A stretch of DNA of 64,000 nucleotides from Burkholderia sp. MS389 (GTDB lineage: Bacteria; Pseudomonadota; Gammaproteobacteria; Burkholderiales; Burkholderiaceae), in assembly GCF_016899425.1 (NCBI RefSeq), contig NZ_CP045994.1, positions 2,046,001 through 2,110,000 of the forward strand, read 5' to 3'. Shown here in pieces: positions 35,864 through 44,656 of the stretch. Positions within the stretch are counted from its first letter, which is position 1, and each line of letters opens with the position of its first letter. The translations under genes and the position numbers were made by a program. A model generated the notes under the pieces. That model saw only the letters and a list, made by a program, of their open reading frames with translations, searched no databases and was not told the origin of the DNA.

Positions 35864-36807
35864 AGCCGCGCGCGGTCGTCTTCGCGTATCACAACGTCGG
35901 CGTGCGGTGCCTGCAGGTGCTGCTCGCGCGCGGCGTCGACGTCGCGCTGGTCGTCACGCACGAGGACAATCCGAACGAGAACATCTGGTTCGGCAGCGTC
36001 GCGTCCGTCGCGGCCGAGCACGGCATTCCGGTGCTCACGCCGGCCGACCCCACCGATCCGGCGCTGCGCCGCGCGGTGTCCGACGCGCGGCCCGATTTCA
36101 TCTTCTCGTTCTACTACCGGCACATGCTGCCGGTGGACCTGCTTGCGATCGCACCGCGCGGCGCGTACAACATGCATGGTTCGCTGCTGCCGAAATACCG
36201 GGGTCGGGTACCGACCAACTGGGCCGTGCTGAACGGCGAGACCGAGACCGGCGCGACGCTGCACGAGATGGCCGCGAAGCCCGACGCGGGCGCGATCATC
36301 GGCCAGACGGCGGTACCGATCCTGCCGGACGACACGGCCGCGCAGGTGTTCGACAAGGTCACGGTGGCCGCCGAGCAGACGCTGTGGCGCGTGCTGCCCG
36401 CGCTGCTCGCGGGCGAGGCGCCGCACCTGCCGAACGATCTCGCGACCGGCAGCTACTACGGCGGGCGCAAGCCCGAGGACGGCCGCGTCGACTGGTCGAA
36501 GCCGGCCGCGCAGGTCTACAACCTGGTGCGCGCGGTCGCGCCCCCGTATCCGGGCGCGTTCACGGACGTCGACGGCGCGCGCTTCGTGATCGCGCGTGCG
36601 CGCCTTGCAGCGCCCGGCAGCGCGGCAGCGGCCGCCGCGGCGGATTTGCCGCCCGGCCTGCACGTAAGCGATAATGCGCTATTCGGCGTCTGCGGCGACA
36701 GCCGCGCCCTATCCATTCTCGAGCTCTGGCAGCAGCGCGACGGCAGCGAAACCGTCGTGACGCCCGCGGAATTCGCGCAGTTCATTCATTCTTCCCGTCA
36801 TTCATGA
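35860..36807 (+). CDS. UDP-Ara4N formyltransferase (ArnA N-terminal half as separate gene)
   Basis: Formyl-tetrahydrofolate-dependent transferase of 315 residues that formylates UDP-Ara4N. The catalytic triad positions are Asn104, His106 (NMHGSLLPKYRGRVP) and Asp142 (KPDAGAIIG), equivalent to the E. coli ArnA Asn/His/Asp. In enteric bacteria this domain is fused to the decarboxylase; here the two are separate genes joined by a 4-nt ATGA overlap on each side, which should keep their expression equal. The C-terminal barrel (from about 205) carries a Gly/Ala-rich loop. Confidence 0.92.
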   Translation: MKPRAVVFAYHNVGVRCLQVLLARGVDVALVVTHEDNPNENIWFGSVASVAAEHGIPVLTPADPTDPALRRAVSDARPDFIFSFYYRHMLPVDLLAIAPRGAYNMHGSLLPKYRGRVPTNWAVLNGETETGATLHEMAAKPDAGAIIGQTAVPILPDDTAAQVFDKVTVAAEQTLWRVLPALLAGEAPHLPNDLATGSYYGGRKPEDGRVDWSKPAAQVYNLVRAVAPPYPGAFTDVDGARFVIARARLAAPGSAAAAAAADLPPGLHVSDNALFGVCGDSRALSILELWQQRDGSETVVTPAEFAQFIHSSRHS

Positions 36808-37859
36808 AAGCAAAAAAAGTCCTGATCCTGGGTGTGAACGGCTTCATCGGCCATCACCTGTCGAAGCGCATTCTTGAAACCACCGATTGGGAAGTGTTCG
36901 GCATGGACATGCAGACCGACCGGCTGGGCGACCTCGTCAACCACGAGCGGATGCATTTCTTCGAAGGCGACATCACGATCAACAAGGAGTGGGTCGAGTA
37001 TCACGTGAAGAAGTGCGACGTGATCCTGCCGCTCGTCGCGATCGCGACGCCGGCGACCTACGTCCAGCAGCCACTGCGCGTGTTCGAGCTCGACTTCGAG
37101 GCGAACCTGCCGATCGTGCGCTCGGCCGTCAAGTACGGCAAGCACCTCGTGTTCCCGTCGACCTCCGAGGTCTACGGCATGTGCTCGGACGAGCAGTTCG
37201 ACCCGGACGCGTCGGCGCTCACCTACGGCCCGATCAACAAGCCGCGCTGGATCTACGCGTGTTCGAAGCAGCTGATGGACCGCGTGATCTGGGGCTACGG
37301 GATGGAGGGCCTGAACTTCACGCTGTTCCGTCCGTTCAACTGGATCGGCCCGGGCCTCGACTCGATCTACACGCCGAAGGAAGGCAGCTCGCGCGTGGTC
37401 ACGCAGTTCCTCGGCCACATCGTGCGCGGCGAGAACATCAGCCTCGTCGACGGCGGCTCGCAGAAGCGCGCGTTCACCGACATCGGCGACGGCATCAGCG
37501 CGCTGATGAAGATCATCGACAACAAGGGCGGCGTCGCGTCGGGCAAGATCTACAACATCGGGAATCCGAAGAACAACTTCTCGGTTCGCGAACTCGCGCA
37601 CAAGATGCTCGAACTGGCCGCGGAATTCCCCGAGTACGCGGATTCGGCCAAGCAGGTGAAGCTCGTCGAAACGACGTCCGGCGCCTACTACGGCAACGGC
37701 TACCAGGACGTGCAGAACCGCGTACCGAAGATCGACAACACGATGCAGGAACTCGGCTGGGCGCCGCAGGCGACGTTCGACGACGCGCTGCGCAACATCT
37801 TCGAAGCGTATCGCGGCCACGTCGCCGACGCGCGCGCGCTCGTCGAACAGCAAGGCTGA
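36804..37859 (+). CDS. UDP-glucuronate decarboxylase (ArnA C-terminal half as separate gene)
   Basis: NAD-dependent SDR-type enzyme of 351 residues that oxidatively decarboxylates UDP-glucuronate to UDP-4-keto-arabinose, the first committed step to L-Ara4N. It has the cofactor motif GVNGFIGHH (10-18), PSTSEVYGMC with Ser119-Glu122-Tyr124, the SxxYxxxK-type region WIYACSKQLMD and FRPFNWIGPGLDSI. It starts inside the stop of the formyltransferase gene. Confidence 0.93.
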   Translation: MKAKKVLILGVNGFIGHHLSKRILETTDWEVFGMDMQTDRLGDLVNHERMHFFEGDITINKEWVEYHVKKCDVILPLVAIATPATYVQQPLRVFELDFEANLPIVRSAVKYGKHLVFPSTSEVYGMCSDEQFDPDASALTYGPINKPRWIYACSKQLMDRVIWGYGMEGLNFTLFRPFNWIGPGLDSIYTPKEGSSRVVTQFLGHIVRGENISLVDGGSQKRAFTDIGDGISALMKIIDNKGGVASGKIYNIGNPKNNFSVRELAHKMLELAAEFPEYADSAKQVKLVETTSGAYYGNGYQDVQNRVPKIDNTMQELGWAPQATFDDALRNIFEAYRGHVADARALVEQQG

Positions 37860-37872
37860 CCGGGACGTTCGC

Positions 37873-38769
37873 TTGGCTCGCATTGTCCTCAAGATCGACG
37901 TCGACACGCTGCGCGGCACGCGCGAAGGCGTGCCGAACCTTGCGCGCATCTTCGACCGCTTCAACGCGCGCGCGACCTTCCTCTTCAGCCTCGGGCCGGA
38001 TCACACCGGCTGGGCGCTGCGGCGCGTGTTTCGCCCGGGCTTCCTGAAGAAGGTGTCGCGCACGTCGGTGGTCGAACACTACGGCGTGAAGCAGCTGATG
38101 TACGGCGTGCTGCTGCCCGGCCCCGACATCGGCCGTCGCGCGATCGCCGACATGCGCGCGATTCACGAGGCCGGCTTCGAATGCGGGATCCACACGTGGG
38201 ATCACGTGGTCTGGCAGGACAACGTGCGTGCACGCGATCGCGACTGGACCGCCCGTGAAATGCAGAAGAGTCACGCGCGCTTCGTCGAGATCTTCGGCGC
38301 GCCGCCCGTCACGCACGGCGCGGCCGGCTGGCAGATGAACGACGCCGCGTTCGAGCAGATCGACGCATGGGGAATGCGCTACGCATCCGACGGTCGCGGC
38401 CATTCGCCGTACCTGCCCGTCGTCGGCGGCCGCACGCTGTCGCACGTGCAGATGCCGACCACGCTGCCGACGCTCGACGAAGTGCTCGGCGTCGACGGCA
38501 TCGACACGCACAACGTCGCCGCGCACATCCTCAAGTTCACCGAAACCAATCCGCACGACCAGGTATTCACGCTGCATGCGGAGCTGGAAGGCCAGAAGCT
38601 CGCGCCGGTGTTCGAGCAACTGCTCGCCGGCTGGCGCGCGCAAGGCCATACGTTCGCGACGATGGGCGACTACCACGCGACGCTGGACCGCGACTCGCTA
38701 CCATCGTACCCTGTCGCGTGGGGCGAAATCCCCGGCCGCTCCGGCGAACTGGTCGTCCAGCCCGACTGA
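37873..38769 (+). CDS. arnD: 4-deoxy-4-formamido-L-arabinose-phosphoundecaprenol deformylase
   Basis: Polysaccharide-deacetylase-fold enzyme of 298 residues that removes the formyl group from the lipid-linked sugar, making the pathway irreversible before flipping. The NodB-type motifs are LKIDVDT (metal Asp), ARATFLFSLGPDHTG and GIHTWDHVVWQ (metal His pair). The TTG start at 37873 (MARIVLKIDVDT) is set by conservation, 13 nt after the decarboxylase stop. It is the last gene of the arn run. Confidence 0.92.
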   Translation: MARIVLKIDVDTLRGTREGVPNLARIFDRFNARATFLFSLGPDHTGWALRRVFRPGFLKKVSRTSVVEHYGVKQLMYGVLLPGPDIGRRAIADMRAIHEAGFECGIHTWDHVVWQDNVRARDRDWTAREMQKSHARFVEIFGAPPVTHGAAGWQMNDAAFEQIDAWGMRYASDGRGHSPYLPVVGGRTLSHVQMPTTLPTLDEVLGVDGIDTHNVAAHILKFTETNPHDQVFTLHAELEGQKLAPVFEQLLAGWRAQGHTFATMGDYHATLDRDSLPSYPVAWGEIPGRSGELVVQPD

Positions 38770-38876
38770 ATTCGCGCGAGCCGGCGTCGCCGCCCCGCCC
38801 TTGCGGCGCGCTGCCGCGACGCCCCGCCGAACCGCGCCGCCGCAGCGGCGCCATTCCATAACAACAGGAGAAGCAC

Positions 38877-39338
38877 GTGTCCGTCGAAGTTGACCGTCAA
38901 GTTCCCGATTTCACCGCACCGGCCACGGGCGGCGACATTTCGCTGTCCGGCCTGAAGGGCAAGAAGCTCGTGCTGTACTTCTATCCGAAGGACAACACGC
39001 CGGGCTGCACGACCGAAGGGCTGCAATTCCGCGATCTCTATCCGAAGTTCAAGAAAGCCGGTGCGGAAGTCATCGGCGTGTCGCGCGACAGCCTCCGCTC
39101 GCACGACAATTTCAAGGCCAAGCTCGAACTGCCGTTCCCGCTGATCTCCGATGCCGACGAAGCGCTGTGCGCGTTGTTCGATGTCATCAAGATGAAGAAA
39201 ATGTATGGCAAGGAAGTGCGCGGAATCGAGCGCTCGACGTTCCTGATCGACGCCGACGGCGTGCTCCGACAGGCATGGCGCGGCATCAAGGTACCGGGTC
39301 ACGTGGACGACGTGCTAAAGGCTGTACAAGCGCTTTGA
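38877..39338 (+). CDS. bcp: Thioredoxin-dependent peroxiredoxin, Bcp/PrxQ type
   Basis: Thiol peroxidase of 153 residues that reduces hydrogen and organic peroxides. The peroxidatic Cys44 is in YPKDNTPGCTTEG. The usual PrxQ resolving Cys five residues later is absent (CTTEGLQ); Cys98 (DEALCALF) is the only other cysteine and may resolve, as in the alpha3-type members, or the protein is 1-Cys. The GTG start has AGGAG 6-8 nt upstream. It stands between the arn cluster and a candidate sRNA. Confidence 0.93.
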   Translation: MSVEVDRQVPDFTAPATGGDISLSGLKGKKLVLYFYPKDNTPGCTTEGLQFRDLYPKFKKAGAEVIGVSRDSLRSHDNFKAKLELPFPLISDADEALCALFDVIKMKKMYGKEVRGIERSTFLIDADGVLRQAWRGIKVPGHVDDVLKAVQAL

Positions 39339-39351
39339 GGCGCGTTATATT
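39323..39351 (+). promoter_or_regulatory. Promoter of the candidate sRNA
   Basis: TGTACA (39323-39328) and TATATT (39346-39351) with a 17-bp spacer; transcription would start near 39358. The -35 box overlaps the last codons of bcp. Confidence 0.5.
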
Positions 39352-39357
39352 GGGCCG

Positions 39358-39491
39358 CAATGAATGCCAGTTCGCCCCATATTTCTCGTAGCTGCGCCGG
39401 TGCCTGTTGCAATGCTTCACGGCACCTGACGCGCATCACGACGGCATCAGCCGAGCCGCATGTCCCTGTCGACGGGGCAGCGGCTTTTTTT
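39358..39491 (+). ncRNA. Candidate small RNA between bcp and phoH-like gene
   Basis: A promoter-like pair upstream and a clear intrinsic terminator downstream delimit about 134 nt without a coding frame. A first stem GGTGCC (39399-39404) with GGCACC (39421-39426) is followed by the terminator stem AGCCGC (39454-39459) with GCGGCT (39480-39485), itself holding an inner CCCTGTCGACGGGG hairpin, then seven T. The stretch could instead be a bcp 3' UTR ending at the terminator, from which a 3'-end-derived sRNA might come. I do not recognise a known RNA family. Confidence 0.5.
39454..39491 (+). terminator. Intrinsic terminator upstream of phoH-like gene
   Basis: AGCCGC/GCGGCT outer stem with inner CCC-TGTCGAC-GGG arm and a T7 tract (39485-39491). 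Confidence 0.85.
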
Positions 39492-39673
39492 ATGGAACGC
39501 GCGCCGGCCCGCCCCGGTCCGGCCTTTACCGCATCGAGGAGCTGATCGACACTTAGGCGAACCGGCTAGACGAAATTCCTGTGCGCCACCGCGCGCAAAC
39601 TGCATGCGTCTACGTCACGCAGGATGCGATCAGCGGCGCACGCCATGCGACACGATTCCTCCCGAGGGACACC

Positions 39674-41476
39674 ATGCCTTTGCCTACTCCCCCCAGCAAG
39701 CTCGGCAGCCTGCTGCCGCCCGACGAATACAAGGCGAAAGCGCGGCCCGCGAAAGCCGCGAAGAAATCCGCCGAAGGGGACGCATCCACAGCCGGTGACT
39801 ATGGTCCGGCCAGCGTGGCCCAACCGATGATCGAAGCCGCGAACACGGCCGCGCCGCTGCGCGCCGTCGCGTCTTCGGCGCCCGAGGCCGCAAGCGCCCC
39901 CGCGCGCGGCCGCAAGACGAGGCAGACGGCCGCGCTGCTGCAGCCGCTGCAGACGCCCGCCGAACCGGCGGCACCGGTCGTCGCACGCAACGACAAGCCG
40001 GCCGCCGACAAACCGGCCGCCGCGCCCGCGCGCGATGCCGGCGCCGCGACGAAGTCGCGCAGCCGCAAGCCCGCCGAAGCCGAACTGCAGAAGCTGTTCG
40101 TGCTCGACACCAACGTGCTGATGCACGACCCGAGCAGCCTCTTCCGCTTCGAGGAACACGACGTCTATCTGCCGATGATGACGCTCGAGGAACTCGACAA
40201 CCACAAGAAGGGGATGTCCGAAGTCGCGCGTAACGCCCGCCAGGTCAGCCGTACGCTCGACGCGCTCGTCGCCGACGGCGGCCCGATCTCGGCCGGCATT
40301 CCGCTGTCGCGCCTCGGCAGCCGCGACGCGCTCGGCCGCCTGTACTTCCAGACGAAGCTCGCCGACATCGCGCCCATCGAAGGCCTGCCCGAAGGCAAGG
40401 CCGACAACCAGATCCTCGGCGTCGTGCGCGCGCTGCAGCGCGACCGGCCCGATCGCCAGGTCGTGCTGGTGTCGAAAGACATCAACATGCGGATCAAGGC
40501 GCACGCACTCGGCCTGCCCGCGGAAGACTACTTCAACGACCAGGTGCTCGAGGATTCGGATCTCCTGTACAACGGCGTGCGCGAGCTGCCGCAGGATTTC
40601 TGGACCAAGCATGCGAAGGGCATGGAGAGCTGGCAGGACACGAAGACGGGCACCACGTACTACCGCGTGACGGGCCCGCTCGTCGCGTCGATGCTCGTCA
40701 ACGAGTTCGTCTATCTCGAGCCGCAGAACGGCGAGCCGACGTTTCATGCGATCGTCCGCGAGCTGAACGGCAAGACGGCGCTGCTGCAGACGCTGCGCGA
40801 CTACAGCCACCACAAGAACAACGTGTGGGGCATCACCGCGCGCAATCGCGAGCAGAATTTCGCGCTGAACCTGCTGATGAACCCCGAGATCGATTTCGTC
40901 ACGCTGCTCGGCCAGGCCGGCACCGGCAAGACGCTCGTCGCGCTCGCGGCCGGCCTCGCGCAGGTGCTCGACGACAAGCGCTACAACGAAATCATCGTGA
41001 CGCGCGCGACCGTGCCCGTCGGCGAGGACATCGGTTTCCTGCCCGGCACCGAGGAAGAGAAGATGCAGCCGTGGATGGGCGCATTCGACGACAACCTCGA
41101 GGTGCTGCAGAAGACCGACGACGCGGCCGGCGAATGGGGCCGTGCGGCGACGCAGGAGCTGATCCGCTCGCGCCTGAAGGTGAAGAGCATGAACTTCATG
41201 CGCGGCCGCACGTTCGTCGACAAGTACCTGATCATCGACGAGGCGCAGAACCTGACGCCGAAGCAGATGAAGACGCTCGTCACGCGCGCGGGCCCCGGCA
41301 CGAAGATCGTGTGCCTCGGCAACATCGCGCAGATCGACACGCCCTACCTGACCGAAGGCAGCTCGGGCCTGACCTACGTCGTCGACCGCTTCAAGGGCTG
41401 GGGCCACAGCGGCCACGTGACCCTCGCGCGCGGCGAGCGCTCACGGCTCGCCGACTACGCGTCGGACATTCTGTAA
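39674..41476 (+). CDS. PIN domain-PhoH family ATPase (PhoH2 type)
   Basis: Fusion of 600 residues. An N-terminal Ala/Pro/Lys-rich disordered lead (1-135) precedes a PIN nuclease-like domain (LFVLDTNVLMHDPSS, first acidic residue Asp145). The PhoH ATPase domain has Walker A GQAGTGKT at 413-420 and LIIDEAQNLT as Walker B. PhoH2 proteins in other bacteria are RNA helicase/ribonucleases, which is the likely role, probably in stress-related RNA turnover. ATG 39674 lies after the terminator of the sRNA candidate; its own promoter is not clear. Confidence 0.9.
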   Translation: MPLPTPPSKLGSLLPPDEYKAKARPAKAAKKSAEGDASTAGDYGPASVAQPMIEAANTAAPLRAVASSAPEAASAPARGRKTRQTAALLQPLQTPAEPAAPVVARNDKPAADKPAAAPARDAGAATKSRSRKPAEAELQKLFVLDTNVLMHDPSSLFRFEEHDVYLPMMTLEELDNHKKGMSEVARNARQVSRTLDALVADGGPISAGIPLSRLGSRDALGRLYFQTKLADIAPIEGLPEGKADNQILGVVRALQRDRPDRQVVLVSKDINMRIKAHALGLPAEDYFNDQVLEDSDLLYNGVRELPQDFWTKHAKGMESWQDTKTGTTYYRVTGPLVASMLVNEFVYLEPQNGEPTFHAIVRELNGKTALLQTLRDYSHHKNNVWGITARNREQNFALNLLMNPEIDFVTLLGQAGTGKTLVALAAGLAQVLDDKRYNEIIVTRATVPVGEDIGFLPGTEEEKMQPWMGAFDDNLEVLQKTDDAAGEWGRAATQELIRSRLKVKSMNFMRGRTFVDKYLIIDEAQNLTPKQMKTLVTRAGPGTKIVCLGNIAQIDTPYLTEGSSGLTYVVDRFKGWGHSGHVTLARGERSRLADYASDIL

Positions 41477-41516
41477 CGCGCAGGCCGGCCTCTCGGCCGG
41501 GCTTTCGACGCCCACG

Positions 41517-41546
41517 CGGCGCTCCGTTTTTTGGGGCGCCGTTTTC
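41517..41546 (+). terminator. Intrinsic terminator of phoH-like gene
   Basis: CGGCGCTCC (41517-41525) pairs with GGGGCGCCG (41533-41541) across a T-rich loop, followed by TTTT. Confidence 0.75.
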
Positions 41547-41715
41547 ATTTGGGGTCGAAGAGAAAAGTAACGCTTTGTCACGCAACAATGCAGTTTACGC
41601 GCGAAACTTCAAGTAAATTCTCAAGAATGGTTGCTTAAGCCCCGTCGGAGCGTCTACCATCGGGTCTGTCTGTTGTCATACGATTCGCGAGCGCGTCGCG
41701 CTCGCCCGCCTTGCC

Positions 41716-42813
41716 ATGCTTCGAATCTGGGTTCCCGTCGCCGTCGTCTCCCTGCTTGCGGCCTGCTCCAGCGTGCCGCCGCAGTCGGCATCGCGTTCCG
41801 CGTCGGGCATGAAGATCACGACGCCGCGTGCGTTCCCGGCGCCCGCCAATTTCCCGAAATTCGTCGACCACAGCGTCGGTCAGGAAGAAATCTCGATCCA
41901 GGCGATGAGCCTCGTCGGCGTCCCGTATCGCTGGGGCGGCAACACGCCGACGAGCGGCTTCGACTGCAGCGGGCTCGTGCGCTACGTGATCGGCCGCGCG
42001 GCCGACGTGAACCTGCCGCGCACGACCGCCGACATGAGCGGTCGCGGCGTGTCGATCGAGCCCGACGAGATCGCGCCGGGCGACCTGATTTTCTTCAACA
42101 CGACCGGACGGCCGCATTCGCACGTCGGCATCTATGTCGGCAAGCTGCGCTTCGTCAATGCGCCGTCGACGGGCGGCACCGTGCGGCTCGACTATCTGAC
42201 GAACCCGTACTGGGCCAAGCGATTCGACGGCATTCGCCGCGTCGCGCCGCCGCGCTCGGCCCCGACGCCGTTCGATGCGCCGACCTACGAGGCCAAGCGC
42301 GACGAGCCGCGCAATCCGCCGGCTGTCGCGGTCGCGCCGGTGGTCGTGACGGCTGCCGCCGCGTCGCGGCAGCCCGCGACTGCGTCGTCGCAAGCGAGAG
42401 CGACGCAGGTGCCGGCTCCCGCTCCGACCGTTCCGAGCACGCCGGTCGTGACGGCTGCCGCAGTTGCACCGGCAGCCCAGGCCGCCGACCCGTACGAGCC
42501 GCCACCACCGCGGATGCAGGTGGCCCGGCAGCAGGCCACGTCGGTAAATGACGATGCGGCCGCGACGACGGCCAACGCCGCACCGGCCGCGCCGGCGGAA
42601 GTCGGCACGCAGATTCCGACGACCGCGCTGACGGCCGCCCAGGCCGCCGCGTTCGATGCCGAACCGCCGCCCGCCGCCGCGTCGGCGCCCCCACGCAATA
42701 TCGAGCCCGCGCCCGTGCAGGTATGGCGTGCGTCGACGCAATCCGCGCCCGTCAGTCCGCGCACGAGTACGGCTGACGATCCGATCGCGCGATTCGCGAA
42801 CGGCAGTTACTGA
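41716..42813 (+). CDS. NlpC/P60-family peptidoglycan hydrolase lipoprotein
   Basis: Lipoprotein of 365 residues with lipobox LAAC (Cys17), expected in the outer membrane. The NlpC/P60 domain (about 55-175) has the catalytic Cys84 (FDCSGLV) and His136 (HSHVGIYVG), with Asn148 at the third position, where many members have His. It should cleave D-glutamyl-mDAP-type bonds in peptidoglycan. Residues 185-365 form an Ala/Pro/Val/Thr-rich tail without a recognised domain. It is monocistronic with a terminator downstream. Confidence 0.88.
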   Translation: MLRIWVPVAVVSLLAACSSVPPQSASRSASGMKITTPRAFPAPANFPKFVDHSVGQEEISIQAMSLVGVPYRWGGNTPTSGFDCSGLVRYVIGRAADVNLPRTTADMSGRGVSIEPDEIAPGDLIFFNTTGRPHSHVGIYVGKLRFVNAPSTGGTVRLDYLTNPYWAKRFDGIRRVAPPRSAPTPFDAPTYEAKRDEPRNPPAVAVAPVVVTAAAASRQPATASSQARATQVPAPAPTVPSTPVVTAAAVAPAAQAADPYEPPPPRMQVARQQATSVNDDAAATTANAAPAAPAEVGTQIPTTALTAAQAAAFDAEPPPAAASAPPRNIEPAPVQVWRASTQSAPVSPRTSTADDPIARFANGSY

Positions 42814-42902
42814 CCGCTCGTTCTTGCCGAGCGGCGGTGACGTCGAAGGTATTGTCGGCCGCCCCACCCGCGCCGCAGCACGCTTTGGCCACCCCAAAAG
42901 AA

Positions 42903-42937
42903 ATGCGCCGCAGCCTTTCGGCTTGCGGCGCATTTTT
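42903..42937. terminator. Terminator between convergent nlpC-like gene and pit
   Basis: ATGCGCCGCA (42903-42912) pairs perfectly with TGCGGCGCAT (42924-42933) and is followed by TTTTT on the plus strand. On the minus strand the stem is followed by TTTCTTTTGG, so it may serve both genes. Confidence 0.9.
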
Positions 42938-42962
42938 CATGTCGATCCGGGCGTGTCGGCGA

Positions 42963-43973
42963 TCAGAAGATCTGATGCCCGAGCCACCACCCGCCGGCCG
43001 CAAACAGCGCGGCTGCCGGCAGCGTCAGCACCCACGCCCACACGATATTGCCGGCGACGCCCCAGCGCACGGCCGACAACTTCTGCGTGGCGCCGACACC
43101 GACGATCGCGCCGGTAATCGTGTGCGTGGTCGACACCGGAATGCCGAGGAACGACGCGACGAACAGCGTGATCGCGCCACCGCTTTCCGCGCAGAAGCCG
43201 CCGACCGGCTTGAGTTTCGTGATCTTCTGGCCCATCGTGCGCACGATGCGCCAGCCGCCGAACAGCGTGCCGAGACCCATCGACAGGTAGCACGCGCCGA
43301 TCACCCACGCCGGCGGCGCATCGGCGGTCGCCGACGCGTAGCCGCTCGCGATCAGCAGCATCCAGATGATACCGATCGTCTTCTGCGCGTCGTTGCCGCC
43401 GTGGCCCAGGCTGTACAGGCCGGCCGACAGCAGCTGCAGCCGGCGGAAGCGCCGGTCGACCTTGCTGGGCGCGGTACGGAAATACAGCCACGACACGCCG
43501 AGCATGAACAGCGAACCGAGGATGAACCCGAGCAGCGGCGAAATGAAGATGAACGCGATCGTCTTCAGCAGACCGTCGACGTTCAGCGCACCCCAGCCGG
43601 ACTTCGCGAGCGCCGCGCCGACGAGGCCGCCGATCAGCGCGTGCGACGAACTCGACGGAATCCCGTAATACCAGGTAATCACGTTCCAGCCGATCGCACC
43701 GACCAGCGCGCCGAACACGACGTAATGGTCGACGATCTCGGGATCGATCGTGCCTTTACCGACGGTCTGCGCGACTTTCAGGTGGAAGATGAAATACGCG
43801 ATCACGTTGAACGCGGCCGCGAACACCACGGCCTGCTGGGGCTTCAGCACGCCGGTCGACACGACGGTGGCGATCGAGTTCGCCGCGTCGTGAAAGCCGT
43901 TCATGAAGTCGAATACGAGCGCGACGAGCACCAGCGTCGCGACCATCCATAGGGCGAGTTGTATCGAATGCAT
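42963..43973 (-). CDS. pit: Low-affinity inorganic phosphate transporter
   Basis: Inner-membrane PiT-family carrier (336 residues, about 10 TM) that takes up metal-phosphate with protons. The two inverted PiT signatures are present: DFMNGFHDAANSIATVVST near the N-terminus and LGHGGNDAQKTIGIIWM in the second half, with YYGIPSSSSHAL and LGIPVSTTHTITG. It lies 10 nt after the DUF47 gene, the usual partner in bacteria. Confidence 0.95.
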   Translation of the reverse strand: MHSIQLALWMVATLVLVALVFDFMNGFHDAANSIATVVSTGVLKPQQAVVFAAAFNVIAYFIFHLKVAQTVGKGTIDPEIVDHYVVFGALVGAIGWNVITWYYGIPSSSSHALIGGLVGAALAKSGWGALNVDGLLKTIAFIFISPLLGFILGSLFMLGVSWLYFRTAPSKVDRRFRRLQLLSAGLYSLGHGGNDAQKTIGIIWMLLIASGYASATADAPPAWVIGACYLSMGLGTLFGGWRIVRTMGQKITKLKPVGGFCAESGGAITLFVASFLGIPVSTTHTITGAIVGVGATQKLSAVRWGVAGNIVWAWVLTLPAAALFAAGGWWLGHQIF

Positions 43974-43983
43974 CGTGGTCCGC

Positions 43984-44610
43984 TCAGGCGTTTTCCAGCA
44001 CGATGCCTTCGATGATGTTCGCGACGTCCTCGCACTTGTCGGTGATCTCTTCGAGCAGCTCGTAGATCGCCTTCAGCTTGATGAGCGTCTTCACGTCGTC
44101 TTCCTCGCGGAACAGCTTCGACATCGCCGCGCGCAGCACGCGGTCGGCCTCCGACTCCCAGCGGTCGATTTCCTCGCATTGCTTGAGGATCTGTGCAGAC
44201 TGCTTCATGTCGGACAGCAAGCCGACGGCCTGCTGCACGTGTTGCGCCGACTGCGTGACGATGTGCGCGAGCTGGCTCGCCTCGGACGTGACGGACTGCA
44301 CGTCGTACAGCGACACGGCCGTCGCGACGTCCTCCATCAGGTCGAGGATGTCGTCCATCGTCGTGATCAGCTTGTGGATCTCGTCGCGATCGAGCGGCGT
44401 GATGAAGGTCTTGTGCAGCAGATCGATCGCCTCGTGCGTGAGCTTGTCGGCGGCCTTCTCGGCGATTTGCACGTTTTGCTTGTGAATCTCGGCGTCGGCG
44501 AGATTGTCGATCAGCAGTTCGAGTTCGCGGCCACCGGAAACGATGTGCTTCGCGTGCGCGTTGAAGAGTTCAAAGAACTTGCCCTCGGTGGGCATGAATC
44601 GACCGAACAT
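43984..44610 (-). CDS. DUF47 family protein, PhoU-like partner of Pit
   Basis: All-helical cytoplasmic protein of 208 residues resembling PhoU (DKLTHEAIDLLHKTFITPLDRDEIHKL near 55-80; repeated E/D-rich helices, CEEIDRWESEADRVLR). In other bacteria such genes sit next to pit and may modulate its activity. It is the first gene of the pair, with TACAAT on the minus strand at 44657-44662 as a possible -10 and an 18-bp palindrome just upstream of that. Confidence 0.88.
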   Translation of the reverse strand: MFGRFMPTEGKFFELFNAHAKHIVSGGRELELLIDNLADAEIHKQNVQIAEKAADKLTHEAIDLLHKTFITPLDRDEIHKLITTMDDILDLMEDVATAVSLYDVQSVTSEASQLAHIVTQSAQHVQQAVGLLSDMKQSAQILKQCEEIDRWESEADRVLRAAMSKLFREEDDVKTLIKLKAIYELLEEITDKCEDVANIIEGIVLENA

Positions 44611-44656
44611 GGGATTCCTGAGAGATTGTCAAACTACTGTCACGAAAACGGGCGAC

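Noticed and set aside
44626..44643. PHO-box-like repeats TTGTCAA-N4-CTGTCAC upstream of the DUF47-pit genes
   Set aside because: The repeats read on the plus strand while the genes are on the minus strand, and they lie downstream of the predicted transcription start, so they are badly placed for PhoB activation.
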